A stretch of DNA of 64,000 nt from Bacillota bacterium (GCA_023393165.1 JAEWMJ010000013.1:42516-106515); one strand, 5' to 3'; counted from the first letter of the stretch, positions 8,851 to 18,275 are shown. The notes: generated by a model not told the origin, from the sequence alone. Translations and numbers: made by a program.

Positions 8851-9747
8851 TCACTGCTCAGTTCCCGTAAACTGAAAACTATACTTTTTTATGCTCTTTA
8901 AAGTTACGATAAAGCAGAAAATAATCGCTGTCCCGAATATCAGATAAGTCTGCCACAGCCTAGGCAGAAGGTCATAACCGAAATTATGCATCTGGTATGT
9001 CGCGTTGTTCAAAGGAGATATCCAGCCGATCGCCACATTTACCTTGTACATAAACGCTTCGGGCAGTTGGAGCATACTTCCAATTGTTTTAGGGTCCAGC
9101 AAAAATCCAAACAGGCTGTAAACAAATACGCTGGCCACACCGGCAATCTGCCCTTTTCTGATATTGAATACCAGCATAATAAATACCATCAGCAGGGTGT
9201 ACAGCATCATAAGCACAAAGATCGTTGCCATTACGGGATAAGGCGTGCTCATTTCCAATGTCTTTACAAAAGCCGGCAATGCCACGGCCTGCCCAGCGCC
9301 CGAGTAACCGAGGATAGCCGCCGTCATGCTCCACATGTTTCCCGCAAATGAGCCCCGCATGCACAAAATGCTTGTGGCCGCCAGAATAAACGCGAGATAT
9401 ACGCCTGTCGCAAGCACGATGTACACTGCCTGGCCCGCTATCCAGACGCGGCGGTTGATCCGCATCAGGTAAAAAGGCGTTCCGGGGCTTAAAAAAGGCA
9501 TATCGGCGAACAATACGACCAGCAGCAGGGATGATAAAAGAATCGAATTGCTGTCGCCGAATGTCCATATGAACGCCTCCAGAATCTGCATTGTTGTTCC
9601 GTTATTGGCCGCAAACACAGCAGCCTTGTTGGACAAAAGGTAGCATAAAACAAACGCCATGCCAAAGGTGATCACTATTCTCGGGTTTCCCTTCCACTGC
9701 CTGAAATTATAAGCCGCAACAGAAAATATTCCATTCAATTTTTTCAT
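8851..9747 (-). CDS. ABC-2 type permease (first of a pair)
   Basis: 298-aa integral membrane protein with about six hydrophobic segments and little sequence between them, the ABC-2 exporter pattern. ATG 9747 is chosen because AGGAG is 7 bases upstream; the ATG at 9753 would sit too close to it. It lies 18 bases after the other permease gene and is followed 42 bases later by the ATPase gene, so the three probably form one exporter. Substrate unknown. Confidence 0.75.
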   Translation of the reverse strand: MKKLNGIFSVAAYNFRQWKGNPRIVITFGMAFVLCYLLSNKAAVFAANNGTTMQILEAFIWTFGDSNSILLSSLLLVVLFADMPFLSPGTPFYLMRINRRVWIAGQAVYIVLATGVYLAFILAATSILCMRGSFAGNMWSMTAAILGYSGAGQAVALPAFVKTLEMSTPYPVMATIFVLMMLYTLLMVFIMLVFNIRKGQIAGVASVFVYSLFGFLLDPKTIGSMLQLPEAFMYKVNVAIGWISPLNNATYQMHNFGYDLLPRLWQTYLIFGTAIIFCFIVTLKSIKKYSFQFTGTEQ

Positions 9748-9765
9748 TTTCATTCTCCTTTGTGG

Positions 9766-10530
9766 TTACAGTTTTCCAAGCTGTTTTTTTGCCAGTATGG
9801 CAAATGCCATAATTATGACCGCAGAAAACTCAAGCAGCAAAAGCACCACGCCCAGGCCCCCAAGCTGCCAGGAGACTGAGGGATTGAGCCATTCCCTGGG
9901 ATACAGTACATACAGATGATTAAAATAACGTTCATATATAATAATCAGCAGATAATATAGTACAAGCGGCGCAGCATAAGCCATATACCGGCTCTTTGTT
10001 GCGGCTGCCAGATAAAATCCCATGAGAGACCAGAACATGCCTGCAAAAAAGAATATGGATGCGTTTCCTAAAATCCAGCCCAGGTAAGGCAGGGTTTCTT
10101 TTCCGGTAGCTGCCGCTTCAAGAGGCATAAAGATCAGCGCCGATATACCAAATGAAGCCAGAATACCTAAAAAAAGAACAAGACCTCCCGAAATCCCACA
10201 CGCAAGCACTTTTCCGCCGATATACCCCCTGGTTCCCGCTCTGGGCAGATATTCTTTTATGAACCCGCTTTTCAGATCGTCCAGATAGGAAGCGGCATAA
10301 GGCAGCGTGCATAGAATGGGTACTGCGAATGTGACCATATCCGATTTCATAGCTTCCATGATCATTGTGATATGCGTCCCGAAAGGCAGCAGGTCTTTCA
10401 GGCCGGCACCAGCCAGGCTTTCTGTTCCGGCGCCCACCATGACGGCCGCCATTACGGCCACGCCAATCCAAAATACCTTTGACAGAAGCGCCGAGCTCAG
10501 GCTGGCTTTGATAGCATGTGTTTTGTTCAT
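9766..10530 (-). CDS. ABC-2 type permease (second of a pair)
   Basis: 254-aa membrane protein with about six predicted helices and a short N-terminal cytoplasmic stretch (MNKTHAIKASL). Start 10530 is preceded by AAAGGAAA, and the longer open frame runs into a terminator-like hairpin, which argues against an earlier start. It is the first exporter gene after that hairpin and is presumably the partner of the permease at 8851-9747. Confidence 0.75.
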   Translation of the reverse strand: MNKTHAIKASLSSALLSKVFWIGVAVMAAVMVGAGTESLAGAGLKDLLPFGTHITMIMEAMKSDMVTFAVPILCTLPYAASYLDDLKSGFIKEYLPRAGTRGYIGGKVLACGISGGLVLFLGILASFGISALIFMPLEAAATGKETLPYLGWILGNASIFFFAGMFWSLMGFYLAAATKSRYMAYAAPLVLYYLLIIIYERYFNHLYVLYPREWLNPSVSWQLGGLGVVLLLLEFSAVIIMAFAILAKKQLGKL

Positions 10531-10574
10531 ATAATTTCCTTTCGGTAACCCGGCGGGTAAATCAGGGTAAAAGA

Positions 10575-10623
10575 AAGCAGGCATGGCGTTATATAGGTGT
10601 GTTTCTTAAATCCATGCCTGCTT
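10575..10623 (-). terminator. Intra-operon terminator or attenuator
   Basis: A perfect 12-bp inverted repeat (AAGCAGGCATGG / CCATGCCTGCTT) with a 25-base loop is followed on the minus strand by TCTTTT. It lies 17 bases after the lipoprotein stop and before the ABC exporter genes, so it may end most transcripts of the regulator-lipoprotein unit and lower exporter expression. Confidence 0.65.
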
Positions 10624-10639
10624 CTATCAAAGATCCTTC

Positions 10640-12145
10640 TTAATATCCCAGGCTGCGGTTGATGATGCTCCCGTCAATGGCATTGACGGTCAGTATGGGT
10701 ATGGGCCCGTCTTTATACTCTTTGGTTTGGCCGTCCGTTTGGTTGATATACGTCATTGTCCCAAAGAAATCCCAGGCTGGGACCAGCAATCCGGAATCGC
10801 GTTTGTCCTGCTCCGTAACACGCGTCAGCCCGAACTCTATATGGTCTACGGTAATATCTATCCCCACCAGATTGGGGTTGCCCTGCGCGAGTCCGTCCCA
10901 CGCGTTCACAGCCAGGGACATGGTATTAAACACGTTAGTAATTTCATTAAACGACAGCAGGTTTGAATTCTCGGTTACCGTACCGGCCATATTGTAAGGC
11001 GATCTCCAGCTGAATCCAACGATGCCCGTGTCGTCGATCGCAAAGGTCATATCTTCGTAAGCCCATGGCGTGGACTGCATATCTTCCTCTACTTTGATGC
11101 AATCCCACACGGTATACGTAACCGGAATGTTGTTCACATGCCGCGAATACCGGAGAAACCATACGCATTTGCGGGGATTTGCATACTGGCTCTGGTCAGC
11201 CGTCATGTCGCTGCTGCCGCCGTATCCCTTATCGGCCGAATAGCATACCATGTTTGTTAGCCCCAGGTCGGCGATCAACGCCTCCGCTTTCGCTTTCGCG
11301 TCGTCCACCGTAATGGTGACGTCCGGTATCTGTTCGAGCTCAGCCGAGGAAATGTAAGGCGTCAAGCCTTCAGCCTCGGATTTTTCTATATCTTCTTTTG
11401 TGGTAAAATACCCCATGTTTTTGGAGAAAGCGCTTTTTTCGGAGGTATATTCCACATAATTTACCGCGTCTTCATAATTATAAACGCCCAGGCTTTCATA
11501 CCCCGCGTCCGACTGCGCCAGGGCATGCACTTTCTCGCCGGCCGTATAGTAAATATCCTGTTCCATCGGCTCCAGCTTGCCCGTAGTGGGGACTTTTTGG
11601 GTGGTATCGGGCGCAGTTTCGAGCTGACTCTGCAAATCGCTCAGCATTGCCTGCATCATAGCCCCGCCGCTGCGCTTGGGATCCTTGCTGTTTTGTTCGT
11701 CTGGGGGCATTGCGGCAAGCGCAGCCTGCGTCTCCAGGATCTTTTGCTGTATTTCACCTTTGGACAGCTTATAAGCGTCGCCCGAAAACATATCCTTGCC
11801 CTTCATCAGATCCTTCACCAGTACGTCCACCTGTTCCTGCGTAACGCTGGATCTTTCCACCCTATCAACGGATACGCTGTCCGCATCGGGAATCTCAACA
11901 TCCGCGTTTACATGAATTTTTACCTTGCCGTTCGGGTCCGAAAGTTCCGCCTGATAGGTTGGCTGAGCGCCCATTTTTTCCGCAAGCGTTCCCTGCGCGC
12001 CGCTGCTTTCAGTCGGCTGCGTGGCCTTGTCGATCAGGTTATCCAGGCTTTTTCCCTTAACCACCGTTTCTTCGGGCGTCGGCTGGCAGGCGACAAGCAA
12101 AAGAGAAAACGCCGCGGCCAGCAGAACACATATCATTTTTTTCAT
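10640..12145 (-). CDS. Putative lipoprotein of unknown function (DUF6034-like)
   Basis: 501-aa protein with a type II signal peptide: MKKMIC start, hydrophobic core and lipobox LLVAC, Cys20 being the lipidated residue. The remainder is soluble and extracytoplasmic, with a Gln/Glu-rich helical part (about 110-180) and a C-terminal part rich in aromatic beta strands. It resembles large Clostridia lipoproteins annotated DUF6034, but I am not certain of the family. It lies between the histidine kinase and the ABC exporter genes, suggesting a ligand-sensing or immunity role linked to the transporter (inference). Confidence 0.65.
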   Translation of the reverse strand: MKKMICVLLAAAFSLLLVACQPTPEETVVKGKSLDNLIDKATQPTESSGAQGTLAEKMGAQPTYQAELSDPNGKVKIHVNADVEIPDADSVSVDRVERSSVTQEQVDVLVKDLMKGKDMFSGDAYKLSKGEIQQKILETQAALAAMPPDEQNSKDPKRSGGAMMQAMLSDLQSQLETAPDTTQKVPTTGKLEPMEQDIYYTAGEKVHALAQSDAGYESLGVYNYEDAVNYVEYTSEKSAFSKNMGYFTTKEDIEKSEAEGLTPYISSAELEQIPDVTITVDDAKAKAEALIADLGLTNMVCYSADKGYGGSSDMTADQSQYANPRKCVWFLRYSRHVNNIPVTYTVWDCIKVEEDMQSTPWAYEDMTFAIDDTGIVGFSWRSPYNMAGTVTENSNLLSFNEITNVFNTMSLAVNAWDGLAQGNPNLVGIDITVDHIEFGLTRVTEQDKRDSGLLVPAWDFFGTMTYINQTDGQTKEYKDGPIPILTVNAIDGSIINRSLGY

Positions 12146-12241
12146 AGCATTTTATCCTCTCTCTTTTCTTGCACCCATCATCTCATAAACCGGAAACAAA
12201 AAGTTCATCAAAATGTAAATGTTTTGTAATCGCATCCTAAA

Positions 12242-13612
12242 TTATGGAAATATTATCTTTACTTTGGTGCCTTTGCCGATTTTGCTCTCGATCACAAGTT
12301 TGGCGCCGTGCGCCTCGGCGATTCTGGCCGCCAATGCAAGACCTATTCCGCTTCCGCCTTTTTTCCTGCTCCTGGATTTATCCACCATATAAAACGGCTC
12401 AGTGATCCTTGGGATCTCGTCTTCCGCTATACCCATCCCCTCGTCCGTCACTTCAATCGTCCTGCCGTATGCCCGCACCGTCACGGTCTGTCCCTTTGTT
12501 GACGCCTTGGATGCGTTGTCTATCAGATTGATCAAAAGATCCTGCATCAGGTCCGCATCCATAGGCAGGCGGCCGATACTGTTGTCTATAATCAAATGAA
12601 TCCCCCGCTGATGCAAAACCTCCCGGATGCTTCGTTCAACGTTCTGAAGCAGCCTTTCCACCGGCTCTTCTGTTTTTGCGATATCCTCCCGGATCACGAT
12701 CAGCGCCATCAGTTTTTGCGTCAAACGCTCCAGCCGCCTGCATTCGTCATAAATGTGCTTCAATGAAGTTTGGACGGCCTCTTCAGGCAGTTTGGTGGTC
12801 AGCAATGTTTCGGAATACCCGATCACCGATGTTAGAGGGGTTTTATACTCGTGCGTCAGCGCGCTCATAAAGAGCCTGCGCCTCTCCGCGATCTCTTCCA
12901 GTTCCGCTACATGCGTTTGCACTGCCTGGGCCATACTGTTGAAATCCTGCGCCAGTTCTCCTATTTCATCGCCTGTCGTTATTGTCGCCCGCTGTGAATA
13001 CTCGCCTTTCGCAATCCGCTTCGCAGAACTTCCAAGGTTTTTTATAGGCCGCAAAGCCAGTCTCACAAACAGAACAATAAGCGCAATACCTGCAGCAATG
13101 CACAATGCGCCGATAACCAAAAACCGGAGTCCCATTTTTTGTATATCTTCATATACGGAAGATATATCCCGCACAACATAAACGGAATATTCTTCCCCTA
13201 AAACAGATACCTTGTTGCCCACAATTAAAATATTCCTGCCGTTCTGTTCATCCAGCAAATATTTTTGTTCTACCGGGTTTTGCAAAGGCAAAAGCATTTC
13301 GGGCTGAATGTCCATACGGGAATAGATGGTTTCCCCATCATCCGATACAAGCACCGCATCGCGGTCTGCATAATTTGAAAAACAATATTTTATCAGTGAA
13401 CTCTTCGTAACTGCATCCAGATCATTTCTTCCGTAATAACTTGTCATGTTGCTGAAGGAAAACTGTAGGTTGTTTTGCTCAGACTGCGCGTTTTCCACGG
13501 TTACCTGCAGGATATCCTTTTTCGCCTGCGCCAGAAGCGCCGCACAGCAAATGGTAACAATTATAATTAGTACGACAATGCAGATGAGCGAAATTTTAAG
13601 CCACAGTTTCAT
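12242..13612 (-). CDS. Sensor histidine kinase
   Basis: 456-aa membrane kinase. Two membrane helices (about 5-27 and 160-182) enclose an extracellular sensor of about 130 residues. Then follow HAMP (about 183-236), HisKA with the phospho-acceptor in ALTHEYKTPLTS, and HATPase_c with NLIDNAS (N box), DEGMGI and GGSGIGL (G boxes). It lies 3 bases after its response regulator gene. Together they probably control the lipoprotein and ABC genes downstream. Confidence 0.93.
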   Translation of the reverse strand: MKLWLKISLICIVVLIIIVTICCAALLAQAKKDILQVTVENAQSEQNNLQFSFSNMTSYYGRNDLDAVTKSSLIKYCFSNYADRDAVLVSDDGETIYSRMDIQPEMLLPLQNPVEQKYLLDEQNGRNILIVGNKVSVLGEEYSVYVVRDISSVYEDIQKMGLRFLVIGALCIAAGIALIVLFVRLALRPIKNLGSSAKRIAKGEYSQRATITTGDEIGELAQDFNSMAQAVQTHVAELEEIAERRRLFMSALTHEYKTPLTSVIGYSETLLTTKLPEEAVQTSLKHIYDECRRLERLTQKLMALIVIREDIAKTEEPVERLLQNVERSIREVLHQRGIHLIIDNSIGRLPMDADLMQDLLINLIDNASKASTKGQTVTVRAYGRTIEVTDEGMGIAEDEIPRITEPFYMVDKSRSRKKGGSGIGLALAARIAEAHGAKLVIESKIGKGTKVKIIFP

Positions 13613-13615
13613 CCA

Positions 13616-14278
13616 TTAATCCTCCAGGCGGTATCCGGTTTTGGAGATCGTTTTGATTTCTTCGTTTAAATTGAGTTTTTTTCTCAGGTTGGCGATGTGC
13701 ACGTCCACCGTGCGCGTCTCCCCGACAAAATCAACGCCCCATATTTCATTTAAAAGCCTGTCCCGTGGCATTGTTCTGTTCTTGTATTTTGCCAGCAAGG
13801 CAAGAAGATCAAATTCAAGCGGTTTTAAAGGAATTTCTTCGCCCGCCCGGGTGACGGACCTTTGCTCTAAATCAATTGTAATATCCCTGATCCGGATAAT
13901 GCGGTTCAGTCTTCCGTTTCTCTCCAGAACTTTTTCAATCCGTACAAGCAATTCCAGGATTTCAAACGGCTTTACGATATAATCCTCCGCGCCTTCTTTG
14001 AGCCCTTTTACCTTGGACGTAACGTCCGCTTTTGCGGTCAAAAAGATTACCGGAATATTATATTGCCGCATGGCGGGAAGCATTTCAAACCCGTCCAGAC
14101 CCGGCAGCATCACATCCAGCAGTGCCAGATCAAACGAGTGGTCGTTTCCCAAAAAAGCCGTTGCCTCCGCACCGTCCGAATAAACGGAGCAGTCAAAACC
14201 CGCAACCTGCAGGTTAATTTCTATCAGCTGCGCGATCGCCGCATCGTCTTCTACAACCAGTATTCTGTTTGAAGCCAT
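13616..14278 (-). CDS. OmpR/PhoB-family response regulator
   Basis: 220-aa regulator: receiver domain (1-120) with the acidic pocket VVEDDAA, phospho-acceptor Asp in LALLDVMLPG, Thr/Lys signatures FLTAKAD and YIVKPFE, then a winged-helix DNA-binding domain (130-220) with the typical RTVDVHIANLRKKL recognition helix. Start ATG 14278 is preceded by GGAGG; the frame extends to 14302 but without a ribosome site. First gene of the leftward cluster. Confidence 0.95.
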   Translation of the reverse strand: MASNRILVVEDDAAIAQLIEINLQVAGFDCSVYSDGAEATAFLGNDHSFDLALLDVMLPGLDGFEMLPAMRQYNIPVIFLTAKADVTSKVKGLKEGAEDYIVKPFEILELLVRIEKVLERNGRLNRIIRIRDITIDLEQRSVTRAGEEIPLKPLEFDLLALLAKYKNRTMPRDRLLNEIWGVDFVGETRTVDVHIANLRKKLNLNEEIKTISKTGYRLED

Positions 14279-14431
14279 AAACCATCCTCCGGAAAAAGAC
14301 ATTCTTAATTATCTTAGCACAAGGGTCCGCAAAAAAGATCATCGTTTTGTAAACGAATGATTAACGCCTTGCGAATCATTTAAACCTTAATATGCTTGCT
14401 TTTTCATATAATTATGCCGTCTCACAGTTTT

Positions 14432-14466
14432 AATAAAAAAAGCAGGCTCCTCAAGGTTCCTGCCAT
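14432..14466 (-). terminator. Terminator of the wecE-glycosyltransferase operon
   Basis: On the minus strand GGCAGG and CCTGC arms close a hairpin followed by seven T. It lies 27 bases after the glycosyltransferase stop and upstream of the response-regulator gene. Confidence 0.75.
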
Positions 14467-14492
14467 TCCTTTTATCAATTCTAAAGCAAATA

Positions 14493-15425
14493 TCAATCTT
14501 TTTTATCCGTTCTTGTATTCAGTTTTTCCTTTATCACGTACTGCGGCTGTTTGTTTAAGGATATGAACGTTCTTCCGAGGTATTCCCCCACCAGTCCGAG
14601 GACCAGAAGTATAAGGCCGCCGATAAAAATCAGCGCCGCCATGTTGGACGTCCACCCAAGCTGTACTTCAGCGGGGCGCAGCAACTTCTGTATTATTATG
14701 ACTATGCCGAATATAAACCCAAAAATTGAAAAAACCATTCCTGTTACGGTTGCAACGCGCAGCGGTTTTATGGAAAAACTCGTAAACCCGTTCAGCCAGA
14801 GCGAAATAAGTTTTCCAAGGGTGTATCCGGATGATCCTGTCGTCCGCTTCCTGTGGTTTACAGGAACGTCGGTAATGCTCGAAGTCGTCCTTAAAACAAG
14901 TCCGCCCAGGTATGGATACGGATTTTCGTACCTGACGATTTCATCCACCACAAAACGTCTCATCGCCACGTAGCTGGACATATAGAGGTTCCTCGGCTTG
15001 CCCAGCATAAGCTCGGACATCCGGTTATTAAGAGCGCTCCCAAAATTGCGGAATATGCTGTGCTGCTTTTCATCATATCTCGCATAAACAACGTCATAGC
15101 CTTCATTGATTTTATCGATCAGTTTTGTGGCTTCCTGGGGCGGCGTCTGCCCGTCGTCATCCATGCATATGACGATATCCCCAACGCTTTCGCGGAGGCC
15201 CGCCATCAGGGCGGAATGCTGCCCAAAATTTTTGGAGAAGGAAAGCATCCTCACGTTGGCGTATTTCCGGCATAACTCTTTGATCACGGCAAGCGTATTG
15301 TCCGGGGAACAGTCGTTCACCAGGATGACTTCAAATAATTGTCTTGTAAAAACAGCGCAAATTTCATCCACAACTTTTTCTATGGAATCCTGAGACCTGT
15401 AACAGGGAATCACAAAGGACATCAT
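14493..15425 (-). CDS. Family 2 glycosyltransferase, GtrB/DPM-like polyprenyl-phosphate glycosyltransferase
   Basis: 310-aa membrane enzyme expected to move a sugar from a nucleotide donor to polyprenyl phosphate. The GT-A domain occupies residues 1-220, with FVIPCYRSQDSI at the start, the metal-binding CMDDDGQ (DxD type) and the PVNHRKRTTGSSGYTLGK motif of GtrB/ArnC-like enzymes. Two membrane helices follow (about 230-255 and 265-290). It begins 2 bases after the end of wecE, so the two are translationally linked. With a 4-amino-sugar transaminase beside it, a lipid-linked amino sugar for a cell-surface glycan or lipid modification is a reasonable inference. Confidence 0.9.
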   Translation of the reverse strand: MMSFVIPCYRSQDSIEKVVDEICAVFTRQLFEVILVNDCSPDNTLAVIKELCRKYANVRMLSFSKNFGQHSALMAGLRESVGDIVICMDDDGQTPPQEATKLIDKINEGYDVVYARYDEKQHSIFRNFGSALNNRMSELMLGKPRNLYMSSYVAMRRFVVDEIVRYENPYPYLGGLVLRTTSSITDVPVNHRKRTTGSSGYTLGKLISLWLNGFTSFSIKPLRVATVTGMVFSIFGFIFGIVIIIQKLLRPAEVQLGWTSNMAALIFIGGLILLVLGLVGEYLGRTFISLNKQPQYVIKEKLNTRTDKKD

Positions 15426-15427
15426 GA

Positions 15428-16567
15428 CTATTTTTCTCCTTTAAAAAAAGCCTTTACGTTATCCGTAATAAACTGAACCTCATTTTCACTCAGGCCGTAA
15501 TACATCGGCAGGCGGACAAGCCTTTCGCTTTCACGCGTGGTATACATGTCCTCCCCGTCAAACCGCCCGTATTTTTTACCGGCAGGCGACGAATGCAGGG
15601 GCACGTAGTGGAATACGCACAGAATGCCTTTTGCCTTCATATAATCAATAAAATCAGTACGCGTCTTTAAATCCCTGCACTTCAGATAAAACATATGCCC
15701 GTTGTGCACGCAATTCTGAGGAATATACGGAAGCTCGATCAGTCCGTCGTCCTGAAGCGGCTTCAGCAAGGAATAATAGGTATTGTAAGTTTTGATCCTG
15801 TCCCGGTTGATCTCTTCAGCGATCTCAAGCTGAGCATACAAATACGCCACATTGATCTCGCTGGGCAGATAACTGGAGCCTACGTCCTGCCAGGTATACT
15901 TGTCCACCTCGCCGCGCCAGAACTTGCTGCGGTCGGTGCCTTTTTCCCTGAGCATTTCCGCGCGTTCAACGTATTGCCGGTCATTTATCAGCAGTAGGCC
16001 GCCTTCACCCATCGAATAGTTTTTTGTTTCATGAAAACTGTATGTGCCCATATCGCCTATGGTTCCGAGCGTCTTTCCTTTATAGGCAGCCATCATCCCC
16101 TGCGCCGCATCTTCCAGTACCTTAAGGCCGTGTTTTTTCGCTATGGCCAAGATCGCATCCATTTCGCAAGCTACGCCGGCATAGTGCACTACAATGACGG
16201 CCTTTGTATTTGGCGTGATTGCACGCTCGATTTTCGTCTCGTCGATATTCATGGTATCAGGCCGGATATCAACAAATACGCACTTGCCTCCGCGCATTGC
16301 GACCGCGTTCGCACTGGAAACAAAATTATACGACGGGAGAATCACTTCATCCCCCTCGGAAATACCGGCCAGTATGCCCATCATATCGAGCGCATGGCTG
16401 CAGGATGTGGTTAACAGCACTTTGGGGACCGAAAGCCGCTCTTCAAACCATTTATTCACCTTTTGTGTATAAGGCCCGTCCCCGCAGATTTTTTTATTGA
16501 CAGCGCAAGCATCCTCAATATAATTTATTGCGGTTTTCACATACGGCGGTACATTAAAAAAAATCAT
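15428..16567 (-). CDS. wecE: dTDP-4-amino-4,6-dideoxygalactose transaminase (WecE/RffA-like)
   Basis: PLP-dependent DegT/DnrJ/EryC1/StrS aminotransferase of 379 aa. Sequence features agree closely with enterobacterial WecE as I remember it: CGDGPYT near the start, VFVDIRPDTMNIDE, VIVVHYAGVACEMD, EDAAQG, and SFHETKNYSMGEGG with the PLP-binding Lys. It should transaminate a dTDP-4-keto-6-deoxy sugar using glutamate. AAAGGAG lies before the ATG. The adjacent glycosyltransferase suggests the product is loaded onto a lipid carrier. No genes for dTDP-sugar synthesis are in the window. Confidence 0.9.
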   Translation of the reverse strand: MIFFNVPPYVKTAINYIEDACAVNKKICGDGPYTQKVNKWFEERLSVPKVLLTTSCSHALDMMGILAGISEGDEVILPSYNFVSSANAVAMRGGKCVFVDIRPDTMNIDETKIERAITPNTKAVIVVHYAGVACEMDAILAIAKKHGLKVLEDAAQGMMAAYKGKTLGTIGDMGTYSFHETKNYSMGEGGLLLINDRQYVERAEMLREKGTDRSKFWRGEVDKYTWQDVGSSYLPSEINVAYLYAQLEIAEEINRDRIKTYNTYYSLLKPLQDDGLIELPYIPQNCVHNGHMFYLKCRDLKTRTDFIDYMKAKGILCVFHYVPLHSSPAGKKYGRFDGEDMYTTRESERLVRLPMYYGLSENEVQFITDNVKAFFKGEK

Positions 16568-16706
16568 ACGTGGACTCCTTTAAAAGTTTCATTTTTATGA
16601 ACTACAAAGTTAATTTTACTACTTCATGTCAACTATTACAATATTTTTGTTACTGTACACATACTGCCCCAAGCCGGTCAAAACTGCCCTTTTACATAAA
16701 TTTGAT

Positions 16707-16735
16707 TTGATAATAAGCCAATAATTTGTTAAAAT
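16707..16735 (+). promoter_or_regulatory. Promoter of the HAD phosphatase gene
   Basis: TTGATA (16707-16712), 17-base spacer, TAAAAT (16730-16735). The rest of the 205-base divergent region to wecE is AT-rich; on the minus strand a TTGACA occurs at 16632-16627 but without a convincing -10. Confidence 0.6.
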
Positions 16736-16772
16736 TACAATTAAATAGTTATTTTGAAATGGAGACAACCAT

Positions 16773-17558
16773 ATGCACGGTTTGGAAAACAAAAAAGGCT
16801 TCATATGCGATATGGACGGTGTTTTGTACCACGGCAACACTCTTTTGCCGGGCGTCAAAGAATTCCATAAATGGCTTACCGACCATGATAAAAGATACAT
16901 TTTCTTAACGAATTCCAGCGAACGCTCCCCGCGGGAACTTCAGCAGAAACTGGCCAGGCTCGGCCTTGAAGTACCCGAAGAACATTTTTATACCAGCGCG
17001 CTGGCTACCGCCGATTTTTTAAAGCATCAGTGCCCGGGCGGCAGCGTGTACGTGATCGGCGAACCCGGCCTTTTAAACGCGCTTTACGACGTAGGCTTCA
17101 CCATGAACAACGTAAATCCGGATTATGTGGTCGTGGGTGAAACACGAGCCCTTAATTATGAAATGATCGAACACGCGACGCTGCTTGTGCAAAACGGCGC
17201 CCAGCTGATCGGAACCAACCCCGATATCACCGCTCCTACCGAAAAAGGGATCATCCCCGCCACCCGGTCGCTCATTTCCCCAATTGAAATGGCCTCGGGC
17301 AGGAGCGCTTACTTTTTGGGAAAACCCAACCCGCTGATGATGCGCATCGGTCTTAAAATGCTGGACGTGGATAACGACGACGCCTGCATCGTGGGCGACA
17401 GAATGGATACCGATATCGTCGCCGGGATCGAAAGCGAGATCGATACCGTACTGGTGCTCTCGGGCGTCACGACAATGGAAAACATCCAGAATTACGCCTA
17501 CCGCCCCAAATACATTCTGAGCGGCGTCGGCGAAATATTCATAAAAGAAGATCTATAG
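16773..17558 (+). CDS. HAD-IIA family sugar phosphatase (NagD/AraL-like)
   Basis: 261-aa cytoplasmic phosphatase of haloacid dehalogenase subclass IIA. The catalytic motif I is CDMDGVLY, motif II TNSSERSP, motif III with the Lys in GKPNPLMM, and motif IV GDRMDTDI. A C2b cap lies between motifs II and III. Such enzymes remove phosphate from nucleotide monophosphates or sugar phosphates; the exact substrate cannot be deduced. The ATG at 16773 has GGAG 8 bases upstream. Confidence 0.9.
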   Translation: MHGLENKKGFICDMDGVLYHGNTLLPGVKEFHKWLTDHDKRYIFLTNSSERSPRELQQKLARLGLEVPEEHFYTSALATADFLKHQCPGGSVYVIGEPGLLNALYDVGFTMNNVNPDYVVVGETRALNYEMIEHATLLVQNGAQLIGTNPDITAPTEKGIIPATRSLISPIEMASGRSAYFLGKPNPLMMRIGLKMLDVDNDDACIVGDRMDTDIVAGIESEIDTVLVLSGVTTMENIQNYAYRPKYILSGVGEIFIKEDL

Positions 17559-17561
17559 AGT

Positions 17562-17629
17562 GCAAGATCTGCTTAGCTTTTATAATAAAACCCTGCTCAA
17601 TCTAAAACTGGGCAAGGGTTTCATTTTTT
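17562..17629 (+). repeat. Intergenic hairpin repeat, copy A (contains terminator)
   Basis: GCAAGATCTGCTTA (17562-17575) is followed by an AACCCT...AGGGTT hairpin and a T tract, acting as terminator for the HAD gene. The same 14-base word followed by a similar hairpin occurs at 20544-20617 in the same orientation. Confidence 0.6.
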
Positions 17630-17707
17630 TATCCACAAACTATTGACCGGCTCAGAAATGCCGGCTTTTTCAGCATTAATAATAAAAAATAACCAGATTC
17701 GTTTCTT

Positions 17708-18175
17708 TCAGTGTTGGTTCTCTTTCTCTTGGCTGTGGCCAAATTTAGGTCTTACATACTTTATTCTTGTTTCTCCCGCTTCCCGCACAATGCTGTATAT
17801 ATTGTCCCATTGCTCTTTAGCATCACCCTTTTCATAAGTGTCTTTCGGAAGTCCAAAACTTTCCCGGGTTGATTTATCTGTTTTATCTTTTTGCGCTTTT
17901 CCGGCTGGCGATGCATTTTGCGTTCCGTCTGTTTTAGCGTTCAACTTTTGTTTAAGCTGTTTTATTCTTTGTTCAATTTTTTCAATTTGTTTTTTTAAAT
18001 CCATTACTTTTGATTCAGCTGTCTTCTTGTCTAGGGAATTATTATTTTTTACGCGCTCCATCTCTTTTTTTAATACTCTTTTTTGCTGTTCCAGTATTTC
18101 GATTTTGTTTTGTATTGAGGCCGTCTCATTTATACCTAGGGCAACCGGCTTTTGTCCGCTTACATTACCAATCAT
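17708..18175 (-). CDS. FlxA-like coiled-coil protein
   Basis: 155-aa hydrophilic protein with no signal peptide or membrane segment. Residues 18-85 are a strong coiled coil (QNKIEILEQQKRVLKKEM, then KVMDLKKQIEKIEQRIKQLKQKL), followed by a Lys/Asp/Ser-rich linker and a short conserved-looking tail. This is the FlxA-like family layout; its function is not known. GGAG lies 7 bases before the ATG. It sits downstream of an AgrC/AgrA-like pair, with which it may be co-transcribed. Confidence 0.7.
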   Translation of the reverse strand: MIGNVSGQKPVALGINETASIQNKIEILEQQKRVLKKEMERVKNNNSLDKKTAESKVMDLKKQIEKIEQRIKQLKQKLNAKTDGTQNASPAGKAQKDKTDKSTRESFGLPKDTYEKGDAKEQWDNIYSIVREAGETRIKYVRPKFGHSQEKENQH

Positions 18176-18275
18176 TTTTTACTCCATCCTCTGATTATTT
18201 AACAGCTTGAAACTGTTTAAATAAACTATCGGCAGAAGGCAATGCTTTTTAACCAGTTTGCTCCGGAATGCTGTT

